Source of the DNA: Halobacteriales archaeon QS_4_69_225
GTDB lineage: Archaea; Halobacteriota; Halobacteria; Halobacteriales; Haloarculaceae
Length of the DNA: 64,000 bases
Assembly (NCBI GenBank): GCA_003020965.1
Contig: PXRL01000027.1
Coordinates: 1-64,000, forward strand
Direction: 5' to 3'
The notes beneath the pieces are model-generated. The model did not search any database. It saw only the letters and a program-made list of their open reading frames with translations, and was not told where the DNA came from. How positions within the stretch are numbered: position 1 is the stretch's first letter; the number at the start of each line of letters is the position of its first letter. Of this stretch, positions 24,832-33,778 are shown one piece after another. Both the position numbers and the translations under genes were made by a program.

Positions 24832-25596
24832 TCACTCCGACGTCGCCCACGACGGCCGCTCGACGCCGGGGTCCTCGAAGCTCGTCATCCGCAGCGAGAA
24901 GTCGTAGTCGGCGGGCTCGCCGTCGACGTCGTAGGCGGCTGTCGCGGTGTAGCTGTGGACGCGCCCCGCCGTGTCGACGACCAGCGTCGCCTCGAACTCC
25001 CGGACGTTCTCGATGGTCTCCTGGTCGTCGAACACCGTGTTGTTCGCCGGCAGCGCGTCGACCTCCATCGTCACGAGCGCCGGACCGTCATCGCGTTCCT
25101 CGACGTCGGTGACCTCGAACTCCTCGGAGAGCCGCTGCTCCAGCAGCAGCCGACCGGCGAGCTGCTCGGCCGACCGCGGCCGTGCCTCCCGGTACTGCGG
25201 ATCGCCGCCGGCGACCTCGACGCGCTGGACGGCAGCGGTCCGGTTGCCCCAGGTGAGAAACCGTCCCGACGTGTTGCCGCTGACGACGACCTGCGAGCGG
25301 TACTCCGTCGCGTCGGGAGCGACGCGAACCTGCTGCCGCTGGCCCACCATGACCGTCTCGTTGCCGATCGTCTGCGTCGCGTTCGTCGATATCTCCTGGG
25401 TGAACCCCGTCGCTGTCGCCGCCTCGACGTGGGTGTCGAGCAGCACCGCCCCGTTCGCGAGCCGGCCGTCCTCGACGCCGGGCACCGACTCGGCGGTCCC
25501 GCTGCTGCCGTCGTCGCCGCCGGTGCCGGGAATCGCTGAACAGCCGGCCGCGAACACGAGCACGCACAGCAGTACCGCCGCAATGCTCCGTCGCAT
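24832..25596 (-). CDS. Haloarchaeal lipoprotein (DUF7537-like)
   Basis: 254 residues from the ATG at 25596; the open frame extends upstream but only this start places a signal peptide at the N-terminus. MRRSIAAVLLCVLVFAAGCSA has a hydrophobic core and a lipobox ending at the Cys near residue 19. The mature part is a beta-rich domain with many Thr/Gln and repeated strand patterns (TGFTQEISTNATQTIGN, YRSQVVVSGNTSGRFLTWGNRT, REFEATLVVDTAGRVHSYTATAAY), similar to haloarchaeal outer-face lipoproteins of the DUF7537 type and distantly to LolA/outer-membrane carrier folds. The ligand is unknown. It lies downstream of ppsA on the same strand (47 bp). Confidence 0.8.
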   Translation of the reverse strand: MRRSIAAVLLCVLVFAAGCSAIPGTGGDDGSSGTAESVPGVEDGRLANGAVLLDTHVEAATATGFTQEISTNATQTIGNETVMVGQRQQVRVAPDATEYRSQVVVSGNTSGRFLTWGNRTAAVQRVEVAGGDPQYREARPRSAEQLAGRLLLEQRLSEEFEVTDVEERDDGPALVTMEVDALPANNTVFDDQETIENVREFEATLVVDTAGRVHSYTATAAYDVDGEPADYDFSLRMTSFEDPGVERPSWATSE

Positions 25597-25643
25597 GGGC
25601 GCATCTCGCCGCCGCCGGACAAAAGCGACGCGGTCCGGCGCCG

Positions 25644-28600
25644 TCAGCGAACCGACTCCAGCAGGAGCCGCTGTTCGACCCGCTTGACCTCGTGTTGGAC
25701 GTCGCGGACGGCGTCGATGTTCGCCGAGATGGAGGAGACGCCGGCGTCGACGAGGAACTTGACCATCTCGGGCTTCGAGCCGGCCTGCCCGCAGATACTC
25801 GTATCGACGCCGTGCTCGCGGCACGTCTCGACGGTCGTCTCGATGAGGTCCAATATCGCCGGGTGGAGCTCGTCGAACCGGTCGGCGACGTTGCCGTTGT
25901 TCCGGTCGACCGCCAGCGTGTACTGGGTGAGGTCGTTCGTCCCGAACGAGGCGAAGTCGATGCCGGCCTCGGCCATCCCCTCGACGCCGAGCGCCGAGGC
26001 GGGCGTTTCGATCATCACGCCCCACCGTCGCTTCTCGGGGTCGACGCCCGCTTCCTCCATGAGGTTCCGCGCTCGGATGACGTCCTCGGCGTCGTTGACC
26101 AGCGGGAACATGATCTCGACGTTGTCGTAGCCCATCTCGTAGAGCCGTCGGAACGCCTCCAGTTCGTGTTTGAACGCCTCCGGTCGGTCGAGACTCCGGC
26201 GGATACCGCGGTAGCCGAGCATCGGGTTGTGCTCGTGGGGTTCGTCCTCGCCGCCCTCCAGCTGGCGGAACTCGTCGGTCGGGGCGTCGAGCGTCCGGAC
26301 GCGGACCGGCCGGGGATAGAACTCGTCGGCGACGCCGCGGACCCCGCCGACGATCTCGTCGACGTAGGCGTCGACCCCGTGGTCGTCGATGTACCGCTCG
26401 GGCGTCTTGTTCGTCGAGAGGATCATGTGCTCGGTCCGCAACAGCCCGACGCCGTCGGCGCCCGTCGCGGCGGCCCGTTCGGCCGCCTCGGGAATGGAGA
26501 CGTTGACCTTCACCTCCGTGGCGGTCATCGGCTTGACCGGGTTCTGCGGGCGGACCTCCTCCATCGGGTCCGTCTCGGTCTCGCCGTCGGTGGCGCCGGC
26601 GGTGACGCTGCCCGTGTCGCCGTCGATGGTGATCACCTGCCCGTCGTCGAGGGTTTCGGTGCCGGTCTCGCAGCCGACGATCGCCGGCACGCCCAGCTCC
26701 CGGGAGACGATGGCCGCGTGGCTCGTCATGCCGCCCTCGTCGGTGACGATACCGGAGGCGCGCTTCATCGCCGGCACCATGTCCGGCGTCGTCATCTCGG
26801 TGATGATGACGTCGCCCTCGCCGATCTTGTCCAGCTGGTCGAGGTTGCGGACGACCCGGGTCGGCCCCGAGGCGATGCCCGGCGAGGCGCCCAGCCCCGA
26901 GACGAGCACGTCGCCGTCGTCGCCGCCGTCGCTGGCCGCGGTGGCCCCCTCGGAGATGGTCGTGATCGGCCGGGACTGCAGCATGTAGATGTCGTCACCG
27001 ACGATGGCCCACTCGACGTCCTGCGGCTCGTCGTAGTGGGCCTCGGCCCGCTCGCCGAGTTCGACCAGCCGCTCGATCTCCTCGTCGTCGAGCACCCGTG
27101 CGTTGCGGCGGTCGGCGGCGACCTCCCGTTCGACCGTCTCGCCGGTGTCGGCGTCCCGGATCATCATCGTCTTCTTGTCGGCGACGGTCGCCTCCAACAG
27201 CTCGCCGTCCTCGCGGTCGACGACGTAGTTGTCCGGCGAGACGGAGCCGGAGACGACGGCCTCGCCGAGCCCCCAGGCGGACTCGATGATCAGCTCCGAC
27301 TCCCCCGTCGAGGGGTGGGACGTGAACATGACACCGGACTTGTCGGCGTCGACCATCTGCTGGACGACGACGGCGATGTCGACGGCGTCGTGGTCGAACC
27401 CCTGCTCGTTGCGGTAGTAGATGGCCCGCTGGGTGAAAAGCGACGCCCAGCACCGCTTGACGCGGTCTATCAGCGACTCGCGGGTGACGTTGAGGAACGT
27501 CTCCTGCTGGCCGGCGAAGGAGGCCGTGTTGTGGGTGATGACGCTCCCGCGACCCGCGGCGAAGTTCTCCGCTTCGGGCACGCAGAAGTCGTACACCGGT
27601 CCGTCGTGTTCGACCGGGTCGACCCGCTCGATGTCCTCCCACCCGACCGTCTCGTCGAACTGCAACGACTCGACGCCGCGTTCCTCCAGCAGCTCGTTGA
27701 ACCGGCTCTGACTGTAGGTCCCGCCGAGACGCGCCTCGTTCCAGGGGTGTTCGCCGGCGGCGAACCGCCCCTTATCGTCCCGTCCCCGGTACCGCTCTTC
27801 GGTCTCGAAGACCACGTCGTCCTCGTAGTAGGCCGACCCACAATCGGGGCAGTACCACCGGTCACGACCGTCGTAGGGGCTCGATCCGTTGATCTCGTCC
27901 CCGCAGTCGGGACAGCGGGCGACGGCGATCTCCTCGGTCGGGAGCGTCTCCTCGAACCGGTCCCGAACGCGCCGTGAGAGTTCCTCGGAGACGGTTATCG
28001 TCCGGTTGAACTCGGGATAATACGCCTTCTCGGCGTGTGCCTCGATCAGCGCGTCGAGCCGCTCGGACTTCGCCGTCGACTCGAAGCCGACCCGTTCGCG
28101 GAACGCCGCCGCCTCGCGTGCCGGAACGAACAGCCGATAGGAGTCGCTCCGCCCGTCGGTTCCCTCCCGCTCGCCGATGCGGTAGTCGATACCGAGCAGT
28201 TCGAGCAGGCGGGCGAGCCCCTCGAGGAGCCGTTCGGACGTCGTGGCGTAGGCGACCTCGTCGCCGACCGTGCCGTTCCCGTCGAAACAGCCACGGAGGA
28301 ACTGGCCGATCCGGTTGCGGTCCCAGCCGAAGACGAACTCCGGAACCCGCTTGTTCCGCGCCAGTCGCCCCTTCCCGTCGGTTCCGTCCGGGCGGCCGGC
28401 CACCGAGTGCAGGAACCGGACGAGCGACTTGCAGTGGAACCGATATGAGTGTCGGTTCTTCGCCTGCCCGTTGTAGAGCCCGATCCGGTCCATCACCCGG
28501 ACGGCCCGTTCGAGGACCTCCTCTTCGGTGTTCGTGATCGCGACCTCGTGGGTCGAATAGGTGCTCCCCTCGGCGGCGTACAGCCCGAGGAAGTACGCGA

Positions 28601-29474
28601 AGTCCTCGTCGGCCCGGATGGTTTCGGGCAGCGTGTGCTGGATCGTCTCGTTCGAGGAGTCGTTGTCGATGAGGACGCCGCCGTCGCTCAACAGCACGTC
28701 GGAACCACGGATGTAGTCCGTCACGTCGATGGTGTCGGGACCCGCGTCCATCGGCGCCAGCTCCCGGGCGACGGGAACCTTCTCGTCTCCGCCGAGTTCC
28801 TCGACGGTCGTCGTCGTCGGCTCCAGGGTGTCCTCGTCGAGCACGACCAGCGAGTGGTCCGGCGTGACCGTTATCTGCCGGCCGGAACTCGTCGTGATCC
28901 GGTACAGCGTCTCCCCGTCTGCGGGGTGTTCGTACAGCCGTTCCACCTCGCGCCACTCGACACCGTCGTCCGTCAGACTCGGCACTTCGACGGTCCGTCG
29001 GTCACAGTCCAGCGGTGCGATCTCCGACATTCGACCGAATCGGGGCTCGCCGTCGACCCGTATCAGCGCCGACTCGTCGGCCGCGATGCTCGGCAAATCC
29101 TCCGCCGTGGCCGACGACCTGACGGCGACGAACGCCTTACCGTCGGCGACGTCGTCGTACGCCGACAGGATTCGCTCCCGGACGGACTCCGGCAGCTCCG
29201 TCTCGAGGACGAGCTCCTCGGCGGTCGCCTCCGCCTCCGTCAGCGCCGTCGAGTCCTCGGAGTCGACGTCGACGGCCTCGAACAGCGCCTCGTCGATGCC
29301 GGTCTCCTCGATGAAGGTCCGGTAGGTGTCGGCGGTGACGACGAACCCCGGCGGGACGGGCAGCCCGGCGGCGGTCATCTCCCCGAGGGAGGCGCCCTTG
29401 CCGCCGACGGCCCCGATGTCGTCCGACCGGACGTCCTCCAGCCAGCGGACGTTCCTGGTGTCAGGCTGAGCCAT
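25644..29474 (-). CDS. ppsA: Phosphoenolpyruvate synthase with embedded intein
   Basis: 1276 residues as translated; removing the 521-residue intein leaves 755, the normal haloarchaeal size. Converts pyruvate, ATP and water to phosphoenolpyruvate, AMP and phosphate for gluconeogenesis. Extein domains: an N-terminal ATP-grasp domain (GAVGGKGASLGEMTAAGLPV, VRSSATAEDLP), a central phospho-His domain with GIVTDEGGMTSHAAIVSREL carrying the catalytic His, and a C-terminal PEP/pyruvate TIM barrel (GADGVGLLRTEHMI, MLGYRGIRRSLDRPEAF, FGTNDLTQYTLAVDRNNG, SICGQAGSKPEMV). The intein sits between AEDLP and TASFAGQQETFL, a highly conserved ATP-binding stretch. Confidence 0.95.
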   Translation of the reverse strand: MAQPDTRNVRWLEDVRSDDIGAVGGKGASLGEMTAAGLPVPPGFVVTADTYRTFIEETGIDEALFEAVDVDSEDSTALTEAEATAEELVLETELPESVRERILSAYDDVADGKAFVAVRSSATAEDLPSIAADESALIRVDGEPRFGRMSEIAPLDCDRRTVEVPSLTDDGVEWREVERLYEHPADGETLYRITTSSGRQITVTPDHSLVVLDEDTLEPTTTTVEELGGDEKVPVARELAPMDAGPDTIDVTDYIRGSDVLLSDGGVLIDNDSSNETIQHTLPETIRADEDFAYFLGLYAAEGSTYSTHEVAITNTEEEVLERAVRVMDRIGLYNGQAKNRHSYRFHCKSLVRFLHSVAGRPDGTDGKGRLARNKRVPEFVFGWDRNRIGQFLRGCFDGNGTVGDEVAYATTSERLLEGLARLLELLGIDYRIGEREGTDGRSDSYRLFVPAREAAAFRERVGFESTAKSERLDALIEAHAEKAYYPEFNRTITVSEELSRRVRDRFEETLPTEEIAVARCPDCGDEINGSSPYDGRDRWYCPDCGSAYYEDDVVFETEERYRGRDDKGRFAAGEHPWNEARLGGTYSQSRFNELLEERGVESLQFDETVGWEDIERVDPVEHDGPVYDFCVPEAENFAAGRGSVITHNTASFAGQQETFLNVTRESLIDRVKRCWASLFTQRAIYYRNEQGFDHDAVDIAVVVQQMVDADKSGVMFTSHPSTGESELIIESAWGLGEAVVSGSVSPDNYVVDREDGELLEATVADKKTMMIRDADTGETVEREVAADRRNARVLDDEEIERLVELGERAEAHYDEPQDVEWAIVGDDIYMLQSRPITTISEGATAASDGGDDGDVLVSGLGASPGIASGPTRVVRNLDQLDKIGEGDVIITEMTTPDMVPAMKRASGIVTDEGGMTSHAAIVSRELGVPAIVGCETGTETLDDGQVITIDGDTGSVTAGATDGETETDPMEEVRPQNPVKPMTATEVKVNVSIPEAAERAAATGADGVGLLRTEHMILSTNKTPERYIDDHGVDAYVDEIVGGVRGVADEFYPRPVRVRTLDAPTDEFRQLEGGEDEPHEHNPMLGYRGIRRSLDRPEAFKHELEAFRRLYEMGYDNVEIMFPLVNDAEDVIRARNLMEEAGVDPEKRRWGVMIETPASALGVEGMAEAGIDFASFGTNDLTQYTLAVDRNNGNVADRFDELHPAILDLIETTVETCREHGVDTSICGQAGSKPEMVKFLVDAGVSSISANIDAVRDVQHEVKRVEQRLLLESVR
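27528..29090 (-). mobile_element. Intein with LAGLIDADG homing endonuclease in PpsA
   Basis: Residues 129-649 of the precursor. It starts with Ser (SIAADESALIRVDGEP, block A), has ITVTPDHSLVV (block B with T-x-x-H, His about 207) and ends VITHN, followed by Thr as the +1 residue. Two LAGLIDADG-type motifs are present, FLGLYAAEGS (about 296-304, Glu) and FLRGCFDGNG (about 392-400, Asp), so the homing endonuclease looks intact. Between the endonuclease and block F is a four-Cys zinc ribbon (CPDCG and CPDCG at about 521-545). Ser in place of Cys at position 1 and Thr at +1 predict an ester-based splicing route. Codon use matches the host. Confidence 0.93.
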
Positions 29475-29582
29475 GTCTGCGTGTACGGGCGGTCGCCGGC
29501 CTCGCCCATAGATGCTTCGCTCCGCCTCGAATCCGCCCGACTCGGCGACCGTCGGTGCCGACGCCGTCGCTCGGCCCGCCGC

Positions 29583-30539
29583 TCAGACCTCGATGATGTC
29601 GTCGTCGTCGGACGGCGGCACCGCGACCGAGCCGTCGAGGGCCGTCACCGCCCGGCCACCGACCTCGACGGGGTCCGACCGGGCCCGCACCCGGACGCGC
29701 CCCGGCCGGTCGACGAAGTGACCCTGCTCGAGGGTCAGCTCCGCCGGCAGGTCGCCGTCTCGCTGGTCGTCCCGCTCGCTGCCCGACTCTCCGGCGCCCT
29801 GTGCCCCGCCTCCGAAGGCCCCGACCTCCCGCAGGTAGGCGCCGACGGCGCCGGAGGCCGTGCCCGTGACGGGGTCCTCGTCGACGCCCGCCCCCGGCGC
29901 GAACATCCGACCGTGGAGCGTCGCGTCGGCGTCCAACGTGTCGAAGGTGAACGCGTAGACGCCCGTCACGTCCAGCTCGTCGGCCAGCGCCGCGACGGCG
30001 TCGAAGTCGGGGGCCAGCTCCGACAGCGCCGACAGGAAGTTCACCGGGACGACCAGGTAGCCCAGCCCCGTCGAGGCCGTCGCCAGCGGCAGATCCGCGC
30101 CGACGTCCCGCAGCGTCGCCGGGTCCGCCCCCAGAACCTCGGCGACCCGCCCGTGATCGAGGTCGACGGCCTCGACGGCGGCGTCGTCCTGGGTCATCCA
30201 CACCGACCCCTCGTCGACGGTCACCTCGATGATGCCGACGTTCGTCGCCAGGCTGTGCGTGCCGTCGTCGATGCGGCCCGCTTCCGCCAACCACGCGTGA
30301 CTCGCCACCGTCGCGTGCCCACAGAGGTCAACTTCCCGGGTCGGCGTGAAGTACCGGATCCGGCGGTCGGCCTCGTCGCCTGAGGTCAGAAACGCCGTCT
30401 CCGAGGCGTTCAGCTCGCGGGCGATCGCCTGCATCTGTGCGTCGTCCAGGCCCGCCGCGTCAGGGACGACCCCGGCGGCGTTGCCCGCGAGCGGCTCCGT
30501 CGTGAACGCGTCGACTTGAAGGCAGCGTCGCGTCTCCAT
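29583..30539 (-). CDS. PhzF-family isomerase-like protein
   Basis: 318 residues. Two mirrored PhzF/DapF-like half domains. The N-terminal QVDAFTTEPLAGNAAGVV and NASETAFLT carry the catalytic Glu position, and DLCGHATVASHAWLAE is the phosphate-free substrate loop. The second half has FAPGAGVDEDPVTGTASGAVGAYL. This is the family of trans-2,3-dihydro-3-hydroxyanthranilate isomerase; archaeal members are of unknown substrate and phenazine synthesis is not implied. A poorly conserved acidic insert (GAGESGSERDDQRDGD) lies near residue 245. It is 108 bp upstream of ppsA on the same strand. Confidence 0.88.
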   Translation of the reverse strand: METRRCLQVDAFTTEPLAGNAAGVVPDAAGLDDAQMQAIARELNASETAFLTSGDEADRRIRYFTPTREVDLCGHATVASHAWLAEAGRIDDGTHSLATNVGIIEVTVDEGSVWMTQDDAAVEAVDLDHGRVAEVLGADPATLRDVGADLPLATASTGLGYLVVPVNFLSALSELAPDFDAVAALADELDVTGVYAFTFDTLDADATLHGRMFAPGAGVDEDPVTGTASGAVGAYLREVGAFGGGAQGAGESGSERDDQRDGDLPAELTLEQGHFVDRPGRVRVRARSDPVEVGGRAVTALDGSVAVPPSDDDDIIEV

Positions 30540-30601
30540 GTGCCCGCCTGGGGCCGGGCGGACTTAGTTTCGCCCGGTCGGCCGTCCGACGAGACGGCTC
30601 G

Positions 30602-30708
30602 TACTGCCGGACGTGATTTCGTGAACGTCTGAACCGGTGATAGTCCCCGCATCCGGGCGAATACGGCGGGAAACCGGACCGGGATTCGAGTAGTTACGTC
30701 CGGCAGTA
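30602..30708. repeat. 107-bp element with 13-bp perfect inverted ends
   Basis: TACTGCCGGACGT at 30602-30614 is exactly matched in inverse by ACGTCCGGCAGTA at 30696-30708. The inner 81 bp hold a shorter CCCGC...GCGGG pairing. The right end abuts the stop codon (30709-30711) of the LVIVD-like gene. It may be a miniature mobile element or a long terminator hairpin. Confidence 0.6.
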
Positions 30709-32889
30709 TCAGGTGCTGAAGCCGACCCGCCCGTCGGTGTCGACCGTCCCGCCGACGGCGTCCCACTCGCGGCCGTCGGGGCTGACTTCGACCGGGCCGA
30801 ACGCCCCCGAGCCGGCGTCGTCCGGCACCTCGACGAAGTACCGCAGCGTCTTCGACGAATCGGGCTCGACCGTCGCCGTGAATTCGACGGCGGTGCGGGT
30901 GCCCTGCGGGTAGGTCTCGACGTCGTCGCCGCCGACGACCTCGTAGCTGCTCGGAATCCGGTCCCGGACGCGGACGTCGGCAGCGTTGGACCGTTCGAAC
31001 GCCTGGACCTCGATGGTGACCGCCGTGGTCTGACCGGCCTGGAACACCGACCCGTCGTCGTCGACGCGGTCGGCCTCCAGCGGCGGCAGCGGCGGCGTCA
31101 TCGGGATGTCGTCGTGCTTGGTCACGTAGACGCCGGCGCGGCGGTCGCCGTGGAACGACAGACCGTTGTGCTCGACGGAACACCAGAAGTCCGGCGACAG
31201 CCCGACGCCCTCCCGGAACGGCCGCCCGTGACCGACCTCGGCGAGGTTCCAGTCCGTCGTGTTGTTGATCCAGCCGATCGTCTCGCTGCCGTCACGGCCG
31301 TCGACGTTCGGGTTCGTCTTCGGACGGTACTTGCGGCGGGCGTCACCGGTCAGCCCCCGCTCGCTACCGGGCTCGATCTCCAGGTACCGGATACCGCCGT
31401 GATAGTGGCCCTGGTGGATGATGTAGCGCTCCTCGCCGCCGATCTGGTGGACGGCCCCCTGGGAGTTGTGCGGGCTCAGCCTGAAGCTGAAGGTATCCTG
31501 TCCGATGGCCTCGAAGCGTTCCTTCCGGGAGAGGGTGTCCTCGAACCCCTTGCCGGTGTCGACGTTCTTCCAGGTCCAGTTGTCCAGTTCGCCCAGTTGT
31601 TTGGGTCCGTCGCCCTCGCTGCGGCCACCGCTGGAACAGCCACAGGAGCTACCGCCGCCGAGGTCGGGGTCCTCGGGGTAGATGCCCTCGCAGTCGATCA
31701 GGTACACCGTCCCCGTCGAGTTGGGGTTTGTCTTGTCCTCGTGGGGCGTGTTGTAGATGGCCGAACTCCGCTGGTCGAACCGCTCGTCGGGCTCCTCGTG
31801 GCTGGCGATGGCCACGCGTCGTTCGTCGCCGTTGGCGTCCTCGACCAGCTCGGGGAACGGCGTCGCGAAGTGCGTCTGGTACATGTCGAACTGCCCGATG
31901 TGCTGCATGTTCGTCGGGTCGGAGGCGTCGAGGATACGCATGCCGCGGTCCCAGTCGGACAGGTACACGGTCGGCCGGCCGGTCCGGGGGTCGTCCTGCA
32001 CCTCGACGTCGTGGACGTACGACAGTTTGTGTTCGGTGCCGACCTCGCCGCGGGCGGTGTTGCCGTCGGCCGTCCACCGGTTGACGATGGTCAGCTTGCC
32101 GGGGTCGCGGTCGAACCGGATCACGTTGAGCGCGCTGTCCGGGGCGATGAGCCCGGCGTCCTTGCAGGCGAAGACGTAGTCGGTGCCGCCGATGCGGTGG
32201 TAGTACACGTTGTGGACGCCCGTCGAGAACGCCTCGTCGATCCGGTCGACGGTCCGCGGCCGACCGGGGTCGGTGATGTCGACCGCCACGACGCCGCCGG
32301 AGCTCTCGGCGTTGCCACGCGGGTCGGTTTCATTGGGCTCCCCGTCGCCGCCGCCGTTGTACGGCGTGAGGTCCTGCGTGCCCAGGAAGGCGTAGTTGCC
32401 GTCGTCGGAGAGCTTGACGTCCGTCGCGAGGTTCGCCTCGGCGCTGAAGTTCCGCAGGATGCCCAGCACCGTCAGCTCCGCTTCCTCGAGTTCGGCCTCG
32501 GTGGAGGCGTCGTTGAACTCGCTGATGTCCAGCGTCGCCATCCGGCGGCCGGCGTCCTCGTCGTTGGACTGCCGGTACGTGGCGACCGCAATGTCGCCGT
32601 GACACCGCACCTCCGAGGTCGTGTCGCCGTCCTTGCGCTGTTCCGCCTGGCCGGCGACGCCCGACGGCCCGGTGCCGCCCATACTGTGATAGCCGTACTC
32701 CTCGGCGTTGGCGAAGGGCTCCCCCTCGTCGAGCCGGAACCGCTCGCCGGGTTCGCCGTCGACGTTCGAACTCTTCGAGTCCCCGCCCGGGTGAGCGGCG
32801 GCGCTTCCGGCCGCGCCGACGGCCACGGAGGCGCCGATGCTCTTCAGTACCGCTCGACGCGTGCTGTCAGGTATCTCGTCTTGTGGCAT
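30709..32889 (-). CDS. Tat-exported LVIVD-repeat-like beta-propeller protein
   Basis: 726 residues from the ATG at 32889; the longer frame upstream would lose the signal. STRRAVLKSIGASVAVGAAG gives a twin-arginine signal with an A-A-A-H-P cleavage region. The mature protein has repeated VAVDITDPGRPRTVDRIDEA, MRILDASDPTNMQHIGQF and YLIDCEGIYPEDPD strands typical of LVIVD/choice-of-anchor beta-propellers, with several His clusters (HEEPDERFD, QGHYHGGIRYLEIEPG). A Cys-rich SSCGCSSGG loop lies mid-protein. The C-terminal ~115 residues form a DUF11-like beta-sandwich (AGQTTAVTIEVQAFERSNAA onward). Predicted to be extracellular; function unknown. Confidence 0.85.
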   Translation of the reverse strand: MPQDEIPDSTRRAVLKSIGASVAVGAAGSAAAHPGGDSKSSNVDGEPGERFRLDEGEPFANAEEYGYHSMGGTGPSGVAGQAEQRKDGDTTSEVRCHGDIAVATYRQSNDEDAGRRMATLDISEFNDASTEAELEEAELTVLGILRNFSAEANLATDVKLSDDGNYAFLGTQDLTPYNGGGDGEPNETDPRGNAESSGGVVAVDITDPGRPRTVDRIDEAFSTGVHNVYYHRIGGTDYVFACKDAGLIAPDSALNVIRFDRDPGKLTIVNRWTADGNTARGEVGTEHKLSYVHDVEVQDDPRTGRPTVYLSDWDRGMRILDASDPTNMQHIGQFDMYQTHFATPFPELVEDANGDERRVAIASHEEPDERFDQRSSAIYNTPHEDKTNPNSTGTVYLIDCEGIYPEDPDLGGGSSCGCSSGGRSEGDGPKQLGELDNWTWKNVDTGKGFEDTLSRKERFEAIGQDTFSFRLSPHNSQGAVHQIGGEERYIIHQGHYHGGIRYLEIEPGSERGLTGDARRKYRPKTNPNVDGRDGSETIGWINNTTDWNLAEVGHGRPFREGVGLSPDFWCSVEHNGLSFHGDRRAGVYVTKHDDIPMTPPLPPLEADRVDDDGSVFQAGQTTAVTIEVQAFERSNAADVRVRDRIPSSYEVVGGDDVETYPQGTRTAVEFTATVEPDSSKTLRYFVEVPDDAGSGAFGPVEVSPDGREWDAVGGTVDTDGRVGFST

Positions 32890-33010
32890 GATTCGACGTT
32901 CTACGTCCGTACAAAAAGGTGCTCTGACAAATCCGTCCAAACGACGCCGCCCGGGCGGCGCGCCGCCGTCGCGCCGACGGATTAACCACACCGGCGCGTC
33001 ATGACGGCAC

Positions 33011-33703
33011 ATGAGCGACCTCCCGGAGGAGTTCGACTGCACGGTCACCGACTGGGAGTACATCTACGGGCTCTGCCGCGACGTCGCCGACGAGGTGCGG
33101 GCGGCCGACTTCGAGCCGGACGTCGTCGTCGCCCTGGCCCGCGGCGGCTGGTTCGGCGGCCGCTGTCTCTGCGACTTCCTCGGGCTGGACGACCTCGCGA
33201 GCCTGAAGATGGAACACTACGTCGGCGCGGGTCAGACGGCCGGCGAACCACAGGTACGGTACCCCATGCCGGACGGCAGCGTCGACGACAAGGACGTCCT
33301 CGTCGTCGACGACATCGCCGACACGGGCGGCTCCATCCGCCGCGCCCACGAGTACGTCACCGACCGCGACCCCGCGACGGTGCGCACCGCGACCCTCCAG
33401 CTGCTGCGGACGAGCGAGTTCGAACCCGACTTCGTCGGCGAACGGCTCGCGGAGTGGACCTGGGTCGTCTACCCCTGGAACTTCGTCGAGGACATGATCG
33501 ACCTCGTCGGCGGCGTCATGGAACGGGCCGACCGGTCGGCGTTCACCCGCGACGATATTCGCGGCCTGCTGGCCGACTACCACGACGTCGGCCGCATCGA
33601 ACTTGAGGTCGCACAGCCGGACCGCCTCGGGGAGGTGCTCGCCGAGATGGAGCGCCGCGGCGTCGTCGAGCGGACCGACGACGGCCGCTGGCGGCCGACG
33701 TAG
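33011..33703 (+). CDS. Purine-type phosphoribosyltransferase with C-terminal extension
   Basis: 230 residues. The PRPP-binding loop VLVVDDIADTGGSIRRAHEYV lies near residue 95. The N-terminal VVVALARGGWFGGRCLCDFLG forms the first core strand and pyrophosphate loop. EWTWVVYPWNFVEDM closes the core, as in xanthine/guanine phosphoribosyltransferases of haloarchaea. The last ~60 residues (FTRDDIRGLLADYHDVGRIEL, LAEMERRGVVERTDDGRW) look like a small winged-helix-like domain, which could bind nucleic acid or regulate. The start is placed at the ATG 33011; a weak GATTAACC promoter element lies about 26 bp upstream. Confidence 0.87.
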   Translation: MSDLPEEFDCTVTDWEYIYGLCRDVADEVRAADFEPDVVVALARGGWFGGRCLCDFLGLDDLASLKMEHYVGAGQTAGEPQVRYPMPDGSVDDKDVLVVDDIADTGGSIRRAHEYVTDRDPATVRTATLQLLRTSEFEPDFVGERLAEWTWVVYPWNFVEDMIDLVGGVMERADRSAFTRDDIRGLLADYHDVGRIELEVAQPDRLGEVLAEMERRGVVERTDDGRWRPT

Positions 33704-33778
33704 CGTGACCGACCGACACCCGACCGCGCGGGCCCGCATCCAGGGTGGCACGACCGGACGCCGGCGCCGGCTGGCGAC

